NCBI GenBank assembly: GCA_965205385.1
Contig: CBDBGS010000008.1
Coordinates: forward strand, 62,001 to 126,000
Direction of reading: 5' to 3'
DNA: 64,000 nt
Source: CATOSP01 sp965205385
GTDB lineage: Bacteria; Chloroflexota; Dehalococcoidia; Lucifugimonadales; UBA3495
The stretch's first letter is position 1. The number at the start of each line of letters is the position of its first letter. Of this stretch, positions 25,867-35,908 are shown one piece after another. The notes beneath the pieces were generated by a model. It made no database searches and was not told the origin of the DNA. It saw only the letters and a program-made list of their open reading frames with translations. A program made the position numbers and the translations under genes.

Positions 25867-26610
25867 TTATTCCGAGTCCACCCCACCGTCCACCAGGCTG
25901 ACAATCCTGTCGCACATTGCGGCCAGCGAAAGGTCATGGGTCGCGGTGATGACCGTGGCTTTTCTGTCCCTGGCCACCTCTTGCAAGATCGCGCCGATGG
26001 AGGCGGCGGTGGTAGTGTCCAACTCCCCAGTGGGTTCGTCCGCGAATACGGCGTCCGCCCCGGTGACCAAGGCCCTGGCGATAGAGACCCGTTGCTGCTC
26101 ACCCCCCGATAGTTCGTAGGGCCGGTGGCGGGACCGTGATCCCAGGCCCACCATGTTTAGCGCCTCCTGGGCCCGCCTCCGGCGTTCCCGCCAGGAGGTC
26201 CCGCTGATGTGGAGGGGAAGCTCGACGTTCTCCAACGCCGAAAGCAGTGGCATCAACCCGAAAGACTGGAATACGAACCCGATACTGCGGCGGCGCAACT
26301 CTACAAGCTCGCCTTCGGGTAGTTGAGCCAAGTCCCGCCCCTGGAACATTATCTGTCCGGAAGTGGGCCGGTCCAACCCCGAAAGCAGGTTTAGCAAGGT
26401 GGTCTTGCCCGAGCCGGAGCGTCCCACCACCGCCAAAAACTCACCCTGTCCCACTTCAAGGGAGATGCCGTTTACCGCTGACACCGCCACGTCGCCCTCA
26501 CCAAACACACGGTACAAGCCCGAGGCGGTTATGATCGGCTCGGGAGCGTTGCGTGTTCGGGCGTATTCCACGGACGGTAGAGTGTCGGCGGCGGATCGTT
26601 CCTCTCTCAT
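25867..26610 (-). CDS. MacB/LolD-type ABC transporter ATPase
   Basis: This 247-residue ATPase of the type VII (MacB/LolD/FtsE) exporter class has Walker A GRSGSGKTT, the family-typical FVFQSFGLMPLLSALENVELPL, signature LSGGEQQRVSIARAL, Walker B AVFADEPTGELD and TATHDLSLA. It overlaps the preceding ATPase gene by 4 nt (ATGA). With two different ATPases and two different permeases in one operon, a heteromeric exporter or mechanotransmitter is likely. Confidence 0.92.
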   Translation of the reverse strand: MREERSAADTLPSVEYARTRNAPEPIITASGLYRVFGEGDVAVSAVNGISLEVGQGEFLAVVGRSGSGKTTLLNLLSGLDRPTSGQIMFQGRDLAQLPEGELVELRRRSIGFVFQSFGLMPLLSALENVELPLHISGTSWRERRRRAQEALNMVGLGSRSRHRPYELSGGEQQRVSIARALVTGADAVFADEPTGELDTTTAASIGAILQEVARDRKATVITATHDLSLAAMCDRIVSLVDGGVDSE

Positions 26611-27584
26611 GGGTCCCTCCGTGGATTGGCCCCGCCGGTATTGGGCCTTGGCCGGTTCGCAATCGGGCGGAGAGTCACGCCGTCTCCGTCCGGGTCCGCT
26701 TTTGCCAAACCTCCCAACCGGAACTTGGCGGTGTACTCCTGGGGTAGCTGAATCCTGCCGGCGCGGTCAATCACCAGGTACTCTTCCTCCACCCGCTCCC
26801 CTTCACGCTGGAACGTTGGAGTGGAGTAGCTCTCGGAACTGATCCTGCCGTCCCTGATGTGAATTACGCGGTCAACGAACTCCGAGACGCCTGGGTAGTG
26901 GGTAACCATAACTATGGTGACGTTGTAGTTGACGTTGATCTCCCGCAGGAGCTGAAATACCTGGGTTGCCGTCTGGGTGTCGAGCTCCCCCGTCGGTTCG
27001 TCCGCCAGCAGCAGCGGGGGTTTATTGGAGAGGGCGACGCCGATGGCGACTCTTTGCTGCTCACCTCCGGACAATTGATAGGGCAGCCGGTTGGCCTTGT
27101 CAGGCAGTCCCAGGGCATCCAGGAGTTCGCCGCTCCAACTGTGTCTCTCTTGAGCGGTGGCCCCGGCCATGGCCATGGGAAGCTCGATGTTGTCCCGGAC
27201 ATTGAGGTATGGCACCAGGTTCCTACCGGTGGCCTGCCATACGAATCCAACGTCGAGACGCCGGTACATCACCAACTCTCGGTCGGAAATGTCCAAGAGA
27301 TCGCGCTCACCAACCCGGACAAGCCCGGCGGAAGGCCGGTCCAGCCCCGCTAACAGGTTCATCAAGGTGCTCTTACCGCTCCCGCTGGCTCCGATGATGG
27401 CGATGAGCTCGCCGGTTTCAACGATCAGATCGAGGCCCCTAAGCGCGACCACTTCCAGTTCGGAACGCTTGTAGATCTTGAATAGGTCCTGGCATTCGAT
27501 GTAGGCCTGTACCGGGGCATGGTCCTCACGCCGCTCTCCAGCGGCCGGCGCGGCGTAGTTGCCAAAACGCTCAACGTTTACCAA
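26607..27584 (-). CDS. MacB/LolD-type ABC ATPase with C-terminal AbrB-like domain
   Basis: The ATPase core has Walker A GASGSGKST, FVWQATGRNLVPYLNVRDNI, signature LSGGEQQRVAIGVAL, Walker B LLLADEPTGELD and VMVTHYPGVSE. After the core, about 37 residues (YLVIDRAGRIQLPQEY ... ADPDGDGVTLRP) resemble the swapped-hairpin AbrB/SpoVT DNA-binding domain, whose hallmark is D-x-x-G-R-I-x-L-P. A Pro/Arg/Asn-rich tail ends the protein. Either the exporter subunit senses or regulates transcription, or the hairpin simply dimerises it. TTG at 27584, 6 nt after GAGGAGG, is my preferred start; a GTG at 27599 would bury that site. It overlaps the next ATPase gene. Confidence 0.85.
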   Translation of the reverse strand: MVNVERFGNYAAPAAGERREDHAPVQAYIECQDLFKIYKRSELEVVALRGLDLIVETGELIAIIGASGSGKSTLMNLLAGLDRPSAGLVRVGERDLLDISDRELVMYRRLDVGFVWQATGRNLVPYLNVRDNIELPMAMAGATAQERHSWSGELLDALGLPDKANRLPYQLSGGEQQRVAIGVALSNKPPLLLADEPTGELDTQTATQVFQLLREINVNYNVTIVMVTHYPGVSEFVDRVIHIRDGRISSESYSTPTFQREGERVEEEYLVIDRAGRIQLPQEYTAKFRLGGLAKADPDGDGVTLRPIANRPRPNTGGANPRRDP

Positions 27585-27609
27585 TGCGTGCCTCCTCACG
27601 GATGCTGTT

Positions 27610-27682
27610 GGCTAGTGACCAGTGGCTAATGGTTAGTGGTTAGTGGCTAGTAAGCGCCTGCCACTGACCACCGGCCACTAAC
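27610..27682. repeat. TAGTGG-rich short repeats with hairpin potential
   Basis: Degenerate copies of a GGTTAGTGG/GGCTAGTGG unit lie between the second permease gene and the first ATPase gene. GTTAGTGGC (27639-27647) and GCCACTAAC (27674-27682) can pair over 9 bp. The second arm overlaps the permease stop codon. It may reduce read-through or adjust the permease:ATPase ratio. Confidence 0.5.
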
Positions 27683-30600
27683 TATCCCGCCTCGCCTATA
27701 CGCAGGACCTGCTGCACTTCCATCTTCGATGTATACCATATGAGCCACAACACCGTGCCAATGGTAACCGATCCTAGAATGGCGTACGACACTCCCAGGG
27801 TGACCCAATCGATCTCCAAAGTCATGGGCGGGGTAACCCTCGCGCCTTCCTCTGCTACCTCCATTAGAGGCAACAGACTGGTGCCGATCACCTGACCCGC
27901 GACGCTGCCTAGGACAACGCCGAACAGGGTGACCACAAACAGGCTGAACCATACCGCGCCGTTCAACTGCCCTCGGGACGAACCCAGGGTCCGCAGCAGG
28001 GCGAATTCCGTCCTACGCTCCCGGGTGTCGGTGAATGAGAACAGCATTACCCCCGAAGCGCTGGCTAGAACCAACGCCAGGAACATGAGCACCAAGAGGG
28101 CCCCCCAACCGGCGCTGACCAGGGGCTGCTCGGTACGCTCCCGGACCATCTCGGTCGCTAGGAACGTGTTCCGCGCTCTCAAGTCTTCACTATCCAGCAG
28201 CGCGGCCACGGATTTCAGGTCAGGCTCCGATGCGCCGAGACCCACCCATAGCTCGTTGGTCCCGCCCATCGTGGAGAGGCTATGGAGGTTTGCCTGATGG
28301 GTGAATGTCTCCAGGTCAACCACGGCAAAGGGTTTTTCCTCGGGCGTCAAAGTCGGGAAGTAGTCGATGACCGCCTTGATCTCAATCGGCAACGAGAACG
28401 TTGACATGCCCAAGGTCCGAACTTCACCCACCTGGGCGTCTGACACTTCCATGAATTCTCTGCTGACCAGCGCCGGCAGCGGTTGTTCGGGCTCACCAGC
28501 CCGGATCCCCCTCAACCCCGAACTGCCCGGAGCCCAACTAAAACGGACCGAGCCGCCTTCGTCCGACACGGCTACCGACTCGCTGGCCTCCAGGGCAAAT
28601 AGACCTGGCTTAGAGTAGTCTTCGATTACCTGCCAACCGTTGACGCTCTGGAAATTGTCCAGAGGCTGAGGGCCGTTCGAGCCGGAGACGTTCAGACCGC
28701 TGAGGAACAGAGCCCCGGGCTCAGGAGCCCCGCCACGGCTGGCGATGTGGATCGCCAACAGCCGGTAGGGAGCGCGGGGTTGGCCGAACCGTTGCGCCGA
28801 CCTGGAGTTGGGTCCGCCCCGGAACAGAGGGCTAAAGTCAGAGTCAAGCTCCCGCCACTCCCTGAAGTCTAGCTCACCGAACATGGCGTCGAAGTAATAG
28901 CCCCGGTCGTCCTGGAGACGAGCCCTCAGCGTCATACGGTTATCCGGCCTTCCGGGCTGCACGTATATCGACATTCCGGTGGCGTCGTCTGGCAAGAGTA
29001 TGCCTTCATCCTCGCCGGGAGGAGGAGTGGGGGTGAGCAGTCCAGTTAGTTCCTCCAGGGTTAGCCCGCCGGCGAAGTCGGGCCGGTACCAGCCTACCTT
29101 TGCGAAGTCTCGTGACCGCACGGCCAGCAACGTTCCGCTGGTGCTGAACCCAGTGGTCGTCACGTGGCCGCTGGTCCGTTGTACTTCCACGGCTACATCC
29201 ACGAAGTCCAACCCGCCCGCTCTTTCCGCGATGCCCTGTAACTGCAGTGGCTTGGAGGACCCGCCGTGCTCGATCCTAAGGTCGGCTCCGGCGGCGTAGA
29301 GGGCACGCTCTTCCTGGTTGCGTTCCAACGTGGCGCTGAAGGCGCTGCCAATCACACCCAGGGCGGTGGCGAACATCAGCAGCACGACCAGTGAGCCCGG
29401 GACAATCGGGTCGCGGGAGACGTGCCGCAGACCATGGACCAACCAGGACGGTCCCACAGGTTCGATGAGCCGGGCCGCTAGTCCCACTACGATTGGGAAA
29501 AAGCGCATCACCAGCAATCCGATTGCCAGCAATCCCAGCGCGGGTCCCAAAAGCAAGCTATAGTCGATCTCCAGACCCCGGCTGCCCAGGGGCCGCACCA
29601 GGAACGCCCCCCGGCTTTGAATTTGCCACCAAAGAAGCCCGATCAGCCCAAGGAACAAGATGTCCAGGTAGTAGCGGTGGATGAACGGGGCTTGGGGCGG
29701 CCTCGCCCCCATCTGCCGAAACTCCACCATGCCCTGGCGCGCCGCCGCCAGGGTGGAGATCGTAAGCACCACAACGCCCAGAACGGCTCCCGCCGCTCCC
29801 AGCAAGTATGACTCGAAAGACAACACCACTGGGACCGACGCCAGATCTTCGCTTCCCCCCAGGCCGAAGAACACTCTTCCCAGGGTCTTCACAACCGCCA
29901 GGGCAACCACCGGTCCCAATGCCGTGGAGGGTATGGCGAGCAACAGCCCTTCGACCAACGCCATAAGCCCTATGTGAGGGGTGGTGGCGCCGCGGCTCTT
30001 CAACATTGCTATTTCAGCGGACCTAGACTTGACCACCAGGCCCCCGATCAGCGCCAGGTAATAGGTCAGGATGCCTATTACAAGGAACAGGATCAGAAAG
30101 AGGGGTATCCTTGCCAGGAGAAGCTGCTCTTTGTAGTCCTCCAACACGCGGTCAAGCCTGATGCGGTTGGTGGAGTTGTTCAGATTAGTTCGTACGTCGT
30201 ACCGGATGACTCGAAGTGTGTTGAGAAGGTCGTCGACGTCTCCCGCCTTAACCGACTGCCGGTCCAGGTAATAGTGCCAAGACACATCGGTATATAGCTG
30301 GGGGTAAACGCGGTAGACTCTCTCCAGGATCGCCTTTTCAGAGGTAAACAGCGGCACGATGGTCCATTGGTCATTGTGAAAGCTGAAGGTCCTCCCCGAG
30401 GCGTACCAGTAGTCATCCCCTGGGTCGACACGCTCGAAGACCCCCACGATCACCACCGGCACCTCAGGCGGGTGGTCGAACGACGCGGCGGGAATGATGC
30501 CCATCTGGTCTCCAGTGGAGAGCTGGAGCAGTTCCGATCCCAGTGAATCGACCGCGATCTCCAACGGCCCGTCCATCACCGAGGGCGCGCCGCCGCCTTC

Positions 30601-31074
30601 GTAGGGCCAACGGCCGTCCACTAACCGGACTCGTTCATCGGTCAAGCTGGAGTGGTGCTTGATCTCCCCCCTTGCCCGGATGTCGTTGGCCAGTTCCAGT
30701 TGGGGATGTCCGTTGAAGAAAAACGTAGCGGTCTCGACCAAACGGGACTGTTCGGCGAGGAACTCCTCCACCCTGGACGACACTCGTTGGTCCGAGAAGG
30801 CAACGTTGTTCTGGAAATGCCTGATCCGCCCAGCGGGCGTTGGCGGGGCCTGCTGTCCACTAAAGACCCTGATGGAGAAGTTGGCTTCTTCCGCGGAGGC
30901 CTCGTTCAAGGCGTGCCGCAGGGCAGCCTCAGCCAGGAGGTTGGAGAAAATGACCCCGCTGGACATCAACGCCACCGCCAGCAGCATCCCCAGGAACAGC
31001 ACAAGCTCAAGACGCCAACTGGAGAATATCCTCCGGACGGCGACGACGTAGGCCATTTGCAATAGAGAAAACAT
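27682..31074 (-). CDS. Large FtsX/MacB-like ABC permease, second of pair
   Basis: This 1130-residue membrane protein has an N-terminal helix (LELVLFLGMLLAVALMSSGVI), a long extracytoplasmic domain (about residues 45-320), a block of helices including LILFLVIGILTYYLALIGG and VVLAVVKT-type segments, and a second helix pair near 480-580. A second extracytoplasmic domain follows, and a C-terminal FtsX block contains LLVLMFLALVLASASGVMLF and RRTEFALLRTLGSSRGQL, the coupling segment of the family. This is a duplicated FtsX arrangement like LolC/E or YbbP but much larger. It begins 18 bp after its paralogue. Confidence 0.88.
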   Translation of the reverse strand: MFSLLQMAYVVAVRRIFSSWRLELVLFLGMLLAVALMSSGVIFSNLLAEAALRHALNEASAEEANFSIRVFSGQQAPPTPAGRIRHFQNNVAFSDQRVSSRVEEFLAEQSRLVETATFFFNGHPQLELANDIRARGEIKHHSSLTDERVRLVDGRWPYEGGGAPSVMDGPLEIAVDSLGSELLQLSTGDQMGIIPAASFDHPPEVPVVIVGVFERVDPGDDYWYASGRTFSFHNDQWTIVPLFTSEKAILERVYRVYPQLYTDVSWHYYLDRQSVKAGDVDDLLNTLRVIRYDVRTNLNNSTNRIRLDRVLEDYKEQLLLARIPLFLILFLVIGILTYYLALIGGLVVKSRSAEIAMLKSRGATTPHIGLMALVEGLLLAIPSTALGPVVALAVVKTLGRVFFGLGGSEDLASVPVVLSFESYLLGAAGAVLGVVVLTISTLAAARQGMVEFRQMGARPPQAPFIHRYYLDILFLGLIGLLWWQIQSRGAFLVRPLGSRGLEIDYSLLLGPALGLLAIGLLVMRFFPIVVGLAARLIEPVGPSWLVHGLRHVSRDPIVPGSLVVLLMFATALGVIGSAFSATLERNQEERALYAAGADLRIEHGGSSKPLQLQGIAERAGGLDFVDVAVEVQRTSGHVTTTGFSTSGTLLAVRSRDFAKVGWYRPDFAGGLTLEELTGLLTPTPPPGEDEGILLPDDATGMSIYVQPGRPDNRMTLRARLQDDRGYYFDAMFGELDFREWRELDSDFSPLFRGGPNSRSAQRFGQPRAPYRLLAIHIASRGGAPEPGALFLSGLNVSGSNGPQPLDNFQSVNGWQVIEDYSKPGLFALEASESVAVSDEGGSVRFSWAPGSSGLRGIRAGEPEQPLPALVSREFMEVSDAQVGEVRTLGMSTFSLPIEIKAVIDYFPTLTPEEKPFAVVDLETFTHQANLHSLSTMGGTNELWVGLGASEPDLKSVAALLDSEDLRARNTFLATEMVRERTEQPLVSAGWGALLVLMFLALVLASASGVMLFSFTDTRERRTEFALLRTLGSSRGQLNGAVWFSLFVVTLFGVVLGSVAGQVIGTSLLPLMEVAEEGARVTPPMTLEIDWVTLGVSYAILGSVTIGTVLWLIWYTSKMEVQQVLRIGEAG

Positions 31075-31092
31075 TGCCGTGTCTACCTAAAC

Positions 31093-34000
31093 TTATTCGC
31101 CAGCACGCAAATTTTCCGTGACTCTCAACCGTTGGGCCGAGACCGCGGCCACGATCAGACTCAACAGCGTCGCTATTATCAGTCCTCCCAGCACCGACGC
31201 CACCAACCATTCCTGGATGCTCAAGGTTTGCGGCGGGATCACGGTGCGGCCCCTTCCGGTGATGTCCAGGAAGCCCAGCACCCAGCGGCCCAACCATATC
31301 CCGATAACGCTGCCCACCGCCAGTCCCAGGACCGCGACAAACAGCCGCTCCAGGGCCAGGGACAGCATGAGTTGTCCATTGGAGAAACCCAGAGTGCGGG
31401 CAACTGTTAGATCGACCCGGCTTGTGCGGACGGCCACCACGGCATGGATAATAAGAGCCAGGAGCACGGCTATGATGATGGCCGCCATGCCCAAGATCGT
31501 GAGGCCGTCCCACCCGCCACCGGCCAGCGGGTTTCGCTGTGCGGTCTCCACCTCACCCTCGCGGTCCTGGATACGCACGTAGGGGCCAAACAAGTCCTCC
31601 AGAGCCTTCTGGGTCTCGGCGCGCCCGGTTCCTGGATAGCCCGCCAACCAATACTCTTCCACGTCTTGGAAGCTGGAGCGGCTGATGCGCCGCGAGTAGT
31701 CTCGATAATGCTCTAGGGAAAGAATAACAAATGTGCGGCTGCTTGGGTCCAGGGTCGGGAAAAAGTCCGTCGTGTCCCGGATGATCACCGGCAAGAGGTT
31801 GCGGCCAGCGCGGACCCGCATCCTCTGCCCTGTTTCGAGGAACGGCCCGCCGATAGCCGGAATGGGGAACGGCCCCGCGGGAATGATTATGCCCCGCGCG
31901 TCTTCGCCAAAGGCTCCTTCCCAACCGAACTTCAGCCCCAATTCGCCAGTCCGCGCCGCCCCTTCCGTCAGCTCGATGATATCTACTGTGTCACCCTCGT
32001 TGACCAGCGGCACCCAGTTGGCGGGCGACTCGAAGCCCTCTACTATCGTGCCCTCCGGGGGGCCCGAGGGGCTCTTGGCTGTGATGTCGTCCAACCCAAT
32101 GGTTGCCGGCGGCATACTGGAAAAGGACTTCCGGCTGAAGAATAGGGAGACCAGCCGGAACACCTCGCTCTGGGGCATGGATACCTCGGGGACTTCGGCC
32201 TCCAGGTAGATCCAGTCTTGCTGCAGCTGGTCAGCCCCCCCGTCCCCGGACGTCTGCCTGTTTCCAGACGAGGAATAGTTGACCTCGCCAAGGAAAAGGT
32301 TGTGGAACTTGCCCGCGGGGTCGTACATCCTTGCCCATAGGTTAAACCCGGGGAACAGTACGTCTTGTTTCAGCCCGGTAACCTCCACCCATATTCCCAG
32401 GGCGGTGGTATCCGGCGGAACAGCTATTCCCAGGGAAGCGTCCACGTTGTCTCCCATCGATAGGAAGGGGTCTGACCGCAGCGCCCCCAGCAACTCGGGA
32501 AGGCTCTTGCCGGCGAAGTCGTCCCGGAACCAGGCCGCATCGGGCAAGGTATCGGGGTCCACCGCCAGCATGGTAATGGGCTCCCTGGGCAGCACGTCGT
32601 GTAACACGCCGTTTTCTCTTAGCACAGGCGTAAAACTCCGAACCACGCGTTCCTCTTCGAGTTTCCTGGCGTCACGGTCCGAAAGGCCGGGGCCCTTCAC
32701 CACGAAGTCGCCCCCGGCCTTGTATAGCGCCTGTTCCTTTTGGCTCAAAGAAAGGGTGGATTGGAACGCCGCACCGAACACTCCGAGGGCCGCCGCCAGC
32801 ATCAATATAATCACCAGTGAACCGTGGGGCAGCGGCTCCCGGGCCAGCCGGGCCAGGGGAAAGGCCACCCAGGCCGGGGCCATCCGGTCCGCCAGCCAGG
32901 ACATGACGCGGACGAGCAAGGGCAACGCGCGCAGCACCACGACCGCCGCGGCGATCAGCACAAGCACCGGCCCGAACAACAGCACCAGGTCAACCCTGGG
33001 GGTCTGGCTGGCCAGGTCGCTGATCACGAACCCTTCCCGGCCTTGAATTTCCCAGAGGATGAAGACCACCGCCGCCAGCACGAGCAGGTCCAAGTAGTAC
33101 CGTTGCAACAGAGGCAGGGTTGGTGGGCGTGCCCTCTCCCTCAGAGATTCGACCATTCCCATCCGGGCGCGGCTGATGCTGGAAGCTCCCAGGACCAGCA
33201 GGCTAAGCGCGCCGCCAATGATGCCCATGACGAATACGTTGAGGGATAGTCCAACCGGTATCGGTTGACTGGCCTCCCCGGCGGGGTTGATGGTTTCCAA
33301 AAGGAGGAACCGCACCAGGAGCCAAGCCAACACTGGGCCCACGACCATGGCCAGCAGGGCAACCACGCCTTCGCCGATTATCAGCAAGCCGCTGACCTGG
33401 CCAATGCCCGCTCCGCGGCTCCGCATAATGCTGGCTTCATCCATCCGGGCGCGGGAAAGCATACTGACGACCAGCGCCAGGAAGTAGAGGATGACCAACA
33501 CGATGAGAGAGATGAACAAATAAAGGGGGACCCTGGCCAGGGTCAGCTCCTGGCGGTATCTGTCGATGGCGTTCTTGAGACCCGTGAAGACCAAGGTGCG
33601 CGGGTAGTGTTGGTTTACATCGGTCTCCAGGCCGATCAAGTCCTCCTTCGCCTGGCCCGCTGTTGCCGAAGTCAGGATGTCGGCGTCTAGGAAGAAGAAC
33701 CAGGTGAAGTCTCCGACCAAGGAAGGATAACTTGTGCCCATTACCCCGAAGAAGTCTTCTTCCAGGACGTAGAGGGGGACGTGTAGCTCGTCGCCCTGTT
33801 CCCGGATACTGAAGTAATGTCCGGGCGAGTTGATCCAATACTCTTCGTTGGCGTCCAGGGGTTCCGCGTGTCCCACGATGGTCAGGGTGACGCGCTCGGA
33901 AGGGTCCGTGGAGAAGGGGAAGGCGAGGAGTTGGGAACCGACGGAATAACCCATCTGCAGAGCCGCCCGTCCACCGATGACCACCTCGAATTCCGCGGCC

Positions 34001-34473
34001 CCGTCTTTAGCTAAGGGCGCGGGCTCCGGCCAGCGGCCCTCGACAATTCGGGAATGCTCCTGGAGGTTAGTATAAAAGAAGGGTCGGGCGATGGGCGAAC
34101 TGGCCGGGGGGGAGTCGTCCGAAGGAGCGCCTATCATGCGGACGACTCCCGCGAGTTGGCCGTAACGTTCGGTTTGCCGCTGCATGTAGCCGACCCGGTC
34201 CTGCGCAAAGCCCTCGACGGTCGAGCGCAAGCTGGTGTAGTCGGCGGAGCCCAGGGGGCGGTTCTGGGTAATAAGTTGGACGTTGAGGATACGTTTGGAC
34301 GACGATGCGAGGCTGTGGCGCAAGCCGCCTTCGGCCAGGGTATTGGAATAGACCGCGCCTAGGGCCATCATGGTTACGGCCGCTAGGATGCCGAAGGAAG
34401 TTATCGCAAGGAGCGGCCATGAAGAGCGGAGACGCCGCGGTAAAAGCCAAAAAAGTACGCCGGTCCAGCCCAT
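31093..34473 (-). CDS. Large FtsX/MacB-like ABC permease, first of pair
   Basis: This 1126-residue paralogue of the next gene has an N-terminal helix (WPLLAITSFGILAAVTMMAL), a large extracytoplasmic domain, a helix block around residues 310-420 (LFISLIVLVILYFLALVVSML) and SMLSRARMDEASIMRSRGAG as the cytoplasmic coupling segment. A second helix region and extracytoplasmic domain follow, and the terminal FtsX block contains SRVDLTVARTLGFSNGQLML. It is the first gene of the five-gene cassette. Cargo is unknown: relatives move lipoproteins, peptides or drugs, or act on cell-wall enzymes. Confidence 0.88.
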   Translation of the reverse strand: MGWTGVLFWLLPRRLRSSWPLLAITSFGILAAVTMMALGAVYSNTLAEGGLRHSLASSSKRILNVQLITQNRPLGSADYTSLRSTVEGFAQDRVGYMQRQTERYGQLAGVVRMIGAPSDDSPPASSPIARPFFYTNLQEHSRIVEGRWPEPAPLAKDGAAEFEVVIGGRAALQMGYSVGSQLLAFPFSTDPSERVTLTIVGHAEPLDANEEYWINSPGHYFSIREQGDELHVPLYVLEEDFFGVMGTSYPSLVGDFTWFFFLDADILTSATAGQAKEDLIGLETDVNQHYPRTLVFTGLKNAIDRYRQELTLARVPLYLFISLIVLVILYFLALVVSMLSRARMDEASIMRSRGAGIGQVSGLLIIGEGVVALLAMVVGPVLAWLLVRFLLLETINPAGEASQPIPVGLSLNVFVMGIIGGALSLLVLGASSISRARMGMVESLRERARPPTLPLLQRYYLDLLVLAAVVFILWEIQGREGFVISDLASQTPRVDLVLLFGPVLVLIAAAVVVLRALPLLVRVMSWLADRMAPAWVAFPLARLAREPLPHGSLVIILMLAAALGVFGAAFQSTLSLSQKEQALYKAGGDFVVKGPGLSDRDARKLEEERVVRSFTPVLRENGVLHDVLPREPITMLAVDPDTLPDAAWFRDDFAGKSLPELLGALRSDPFLSMGDNVDASLGIAVPPDTTALGIWVEVTGLKQDVLFPGFNLWARMYDPAGKFHNLFLGEVNYSSSGNRQTSGDGGADQLQQDWIYLEAEVPEVSMPQSEVFRLVSLFFSRKSFSSMPPATIGLDDITAKSPSGPPEGTIVEGFESPANWVPLVNEGDTVDIIELTEGAARTGELGLKFGWEGAFGEDARGIIIPAGPFPIPAIGGPFLETGQRMRVRAGRNLLPVIIRDTTDFFPTLDPSSRTFVILSLEHYRDYSRRISRSSFQDVEEYWLAGYPGTGRAETQKALEDLFGPYVRIQDREGEVETAQRNPLAGGGWDGLTILGMAAIIIAVLLALIIHAVVAVRTSRVDLTVARTLGFSNGQLMLSLALERLFVAVLGLAVGSVIGIWLGRWVLGFLDITGRGRTVIPPQTLSIQEWLVASVLGGLIIATLLSLIVAAVSAQRLRVTENLRAGE

Positions 34474-35908
34474 TTAGCTGTCCTACTCTTCTCACATGCC
34501 AAAATAGCGCCCCGGCGGCCAATATCGGGGTTGGTGGCGAGTGTAAGTGGGGGTTAGCCAACTGTCAAATGGCGAATCTATTCTAAGGCTGCTACTTCCG
34601 ATAAACCCTGAAACCCTCCACGGTTACGTCTCCGCGAACTGCTGACACGCCGGAAAATCCCCGGACTCGGTCAGTCTGAATGTGCCGGAATAGTTGCCTG
34701 AATTCCCTGTCTCCCTCCCTCTTAAGTGACGCGATGACGACATCTCCATCGACTTCCAGGCGGAGTGTGTGTAGTTGATTGGCAGGGACCAACAAAAGGC
34801 TGGAATCGGAATAACCCTCTGAGGAAACGAAAAGCATTACCGGTTGGTAGTTCGGGTGTGCCGGCTCCGCTCCCGCTGCGGAAAATCCGAATGTGACTCG
34901 TTGATTGAAGTTAGGTTCGGGAGTTCCTCTGGCAAAGAGCCAGATTTCCCCTGTCCCAAAATTATTGATCCTTACGTCGGCCTCTACGATCTGGTCTGGC
35001 CAATTGACGCTCTCCGCGTGGTACATCCAAGCGTCAAAAACCTCCGCGATCTTGAACGAAACCCCGGCGGCTCCCCTTGTCCACTTGCTCTCGTTTGGCC
35101 ATTGTTTCCAGGGTCCGTCAATCGATTGTCCTCTTGAATAATCCCGAAAATCTTCATCAATCACCAGGTCTAGGCTGGGTTCAGGAGGTTGGGTAGGTGC
35201 TGTGTTGATGTAATAGAGGATCGTGGATTCCACATCGACCGGGCTTTTGAAATCGGCTTGGCCCTTATGACCGGCTTCCCAGACGATTCGCAGGGACGTG
35301 TTGAAATCGATGCGGTCGGAATCGAAAAACCTATATTGAGTCCACCGCACTGGGCGCCCACCGTCATGGGCCGTTGTACCCTGACGCGGTCCCACCAGCT
35401 GATCGAATCCGGAATAAAAGGCATTGGCGGTGATGTCCTCGGTGCCAGGAATGTAAACTGATGGCGCGCGTTCGCCGTCTACATAGATCTCCAGGTTCCC
35501 TTCCAAGACCTGATGGCCATCCGGAGAGCGTCCGGAGAGGACCATGGAATCCAACGTACCCCATCCTTCCACATTCAGCAGTTCAACAGCGCTGTAGGGG
35601 GCCACATTGGTCCGTGACAAGTGCTTGCCCTCCAAGTGGTTCCGTCTGCCGTAGTTAAGTGGGACAGGGGTTTCGTGGTAATAAACCGTGGACCAGACTC
35701 TAAGCGAGTCTTTGGCGCCCACATCGAGGTCAATACGGACCTCTGAACCATACGGGATGTCGATGTATCGATATGCGCCTCTGTCGAAGACCGACGTCGT
35801 TTCCTTGGTTTCTGGATTTTCGTGTATCCAATTATTCTTCCTAGTACTACAGTCGCAGGTAGTTCTTGGTAGAATGAGGTTACTTTATCAGGTGGGTGAG
35901 GTGAGGAA

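Noticed and set aside
27610..27682. TAGTGG repeats as a CRISPR array
   Set aside because: Units are only 6-10 bp, irregular, and have no spacers or cas genes nearby.
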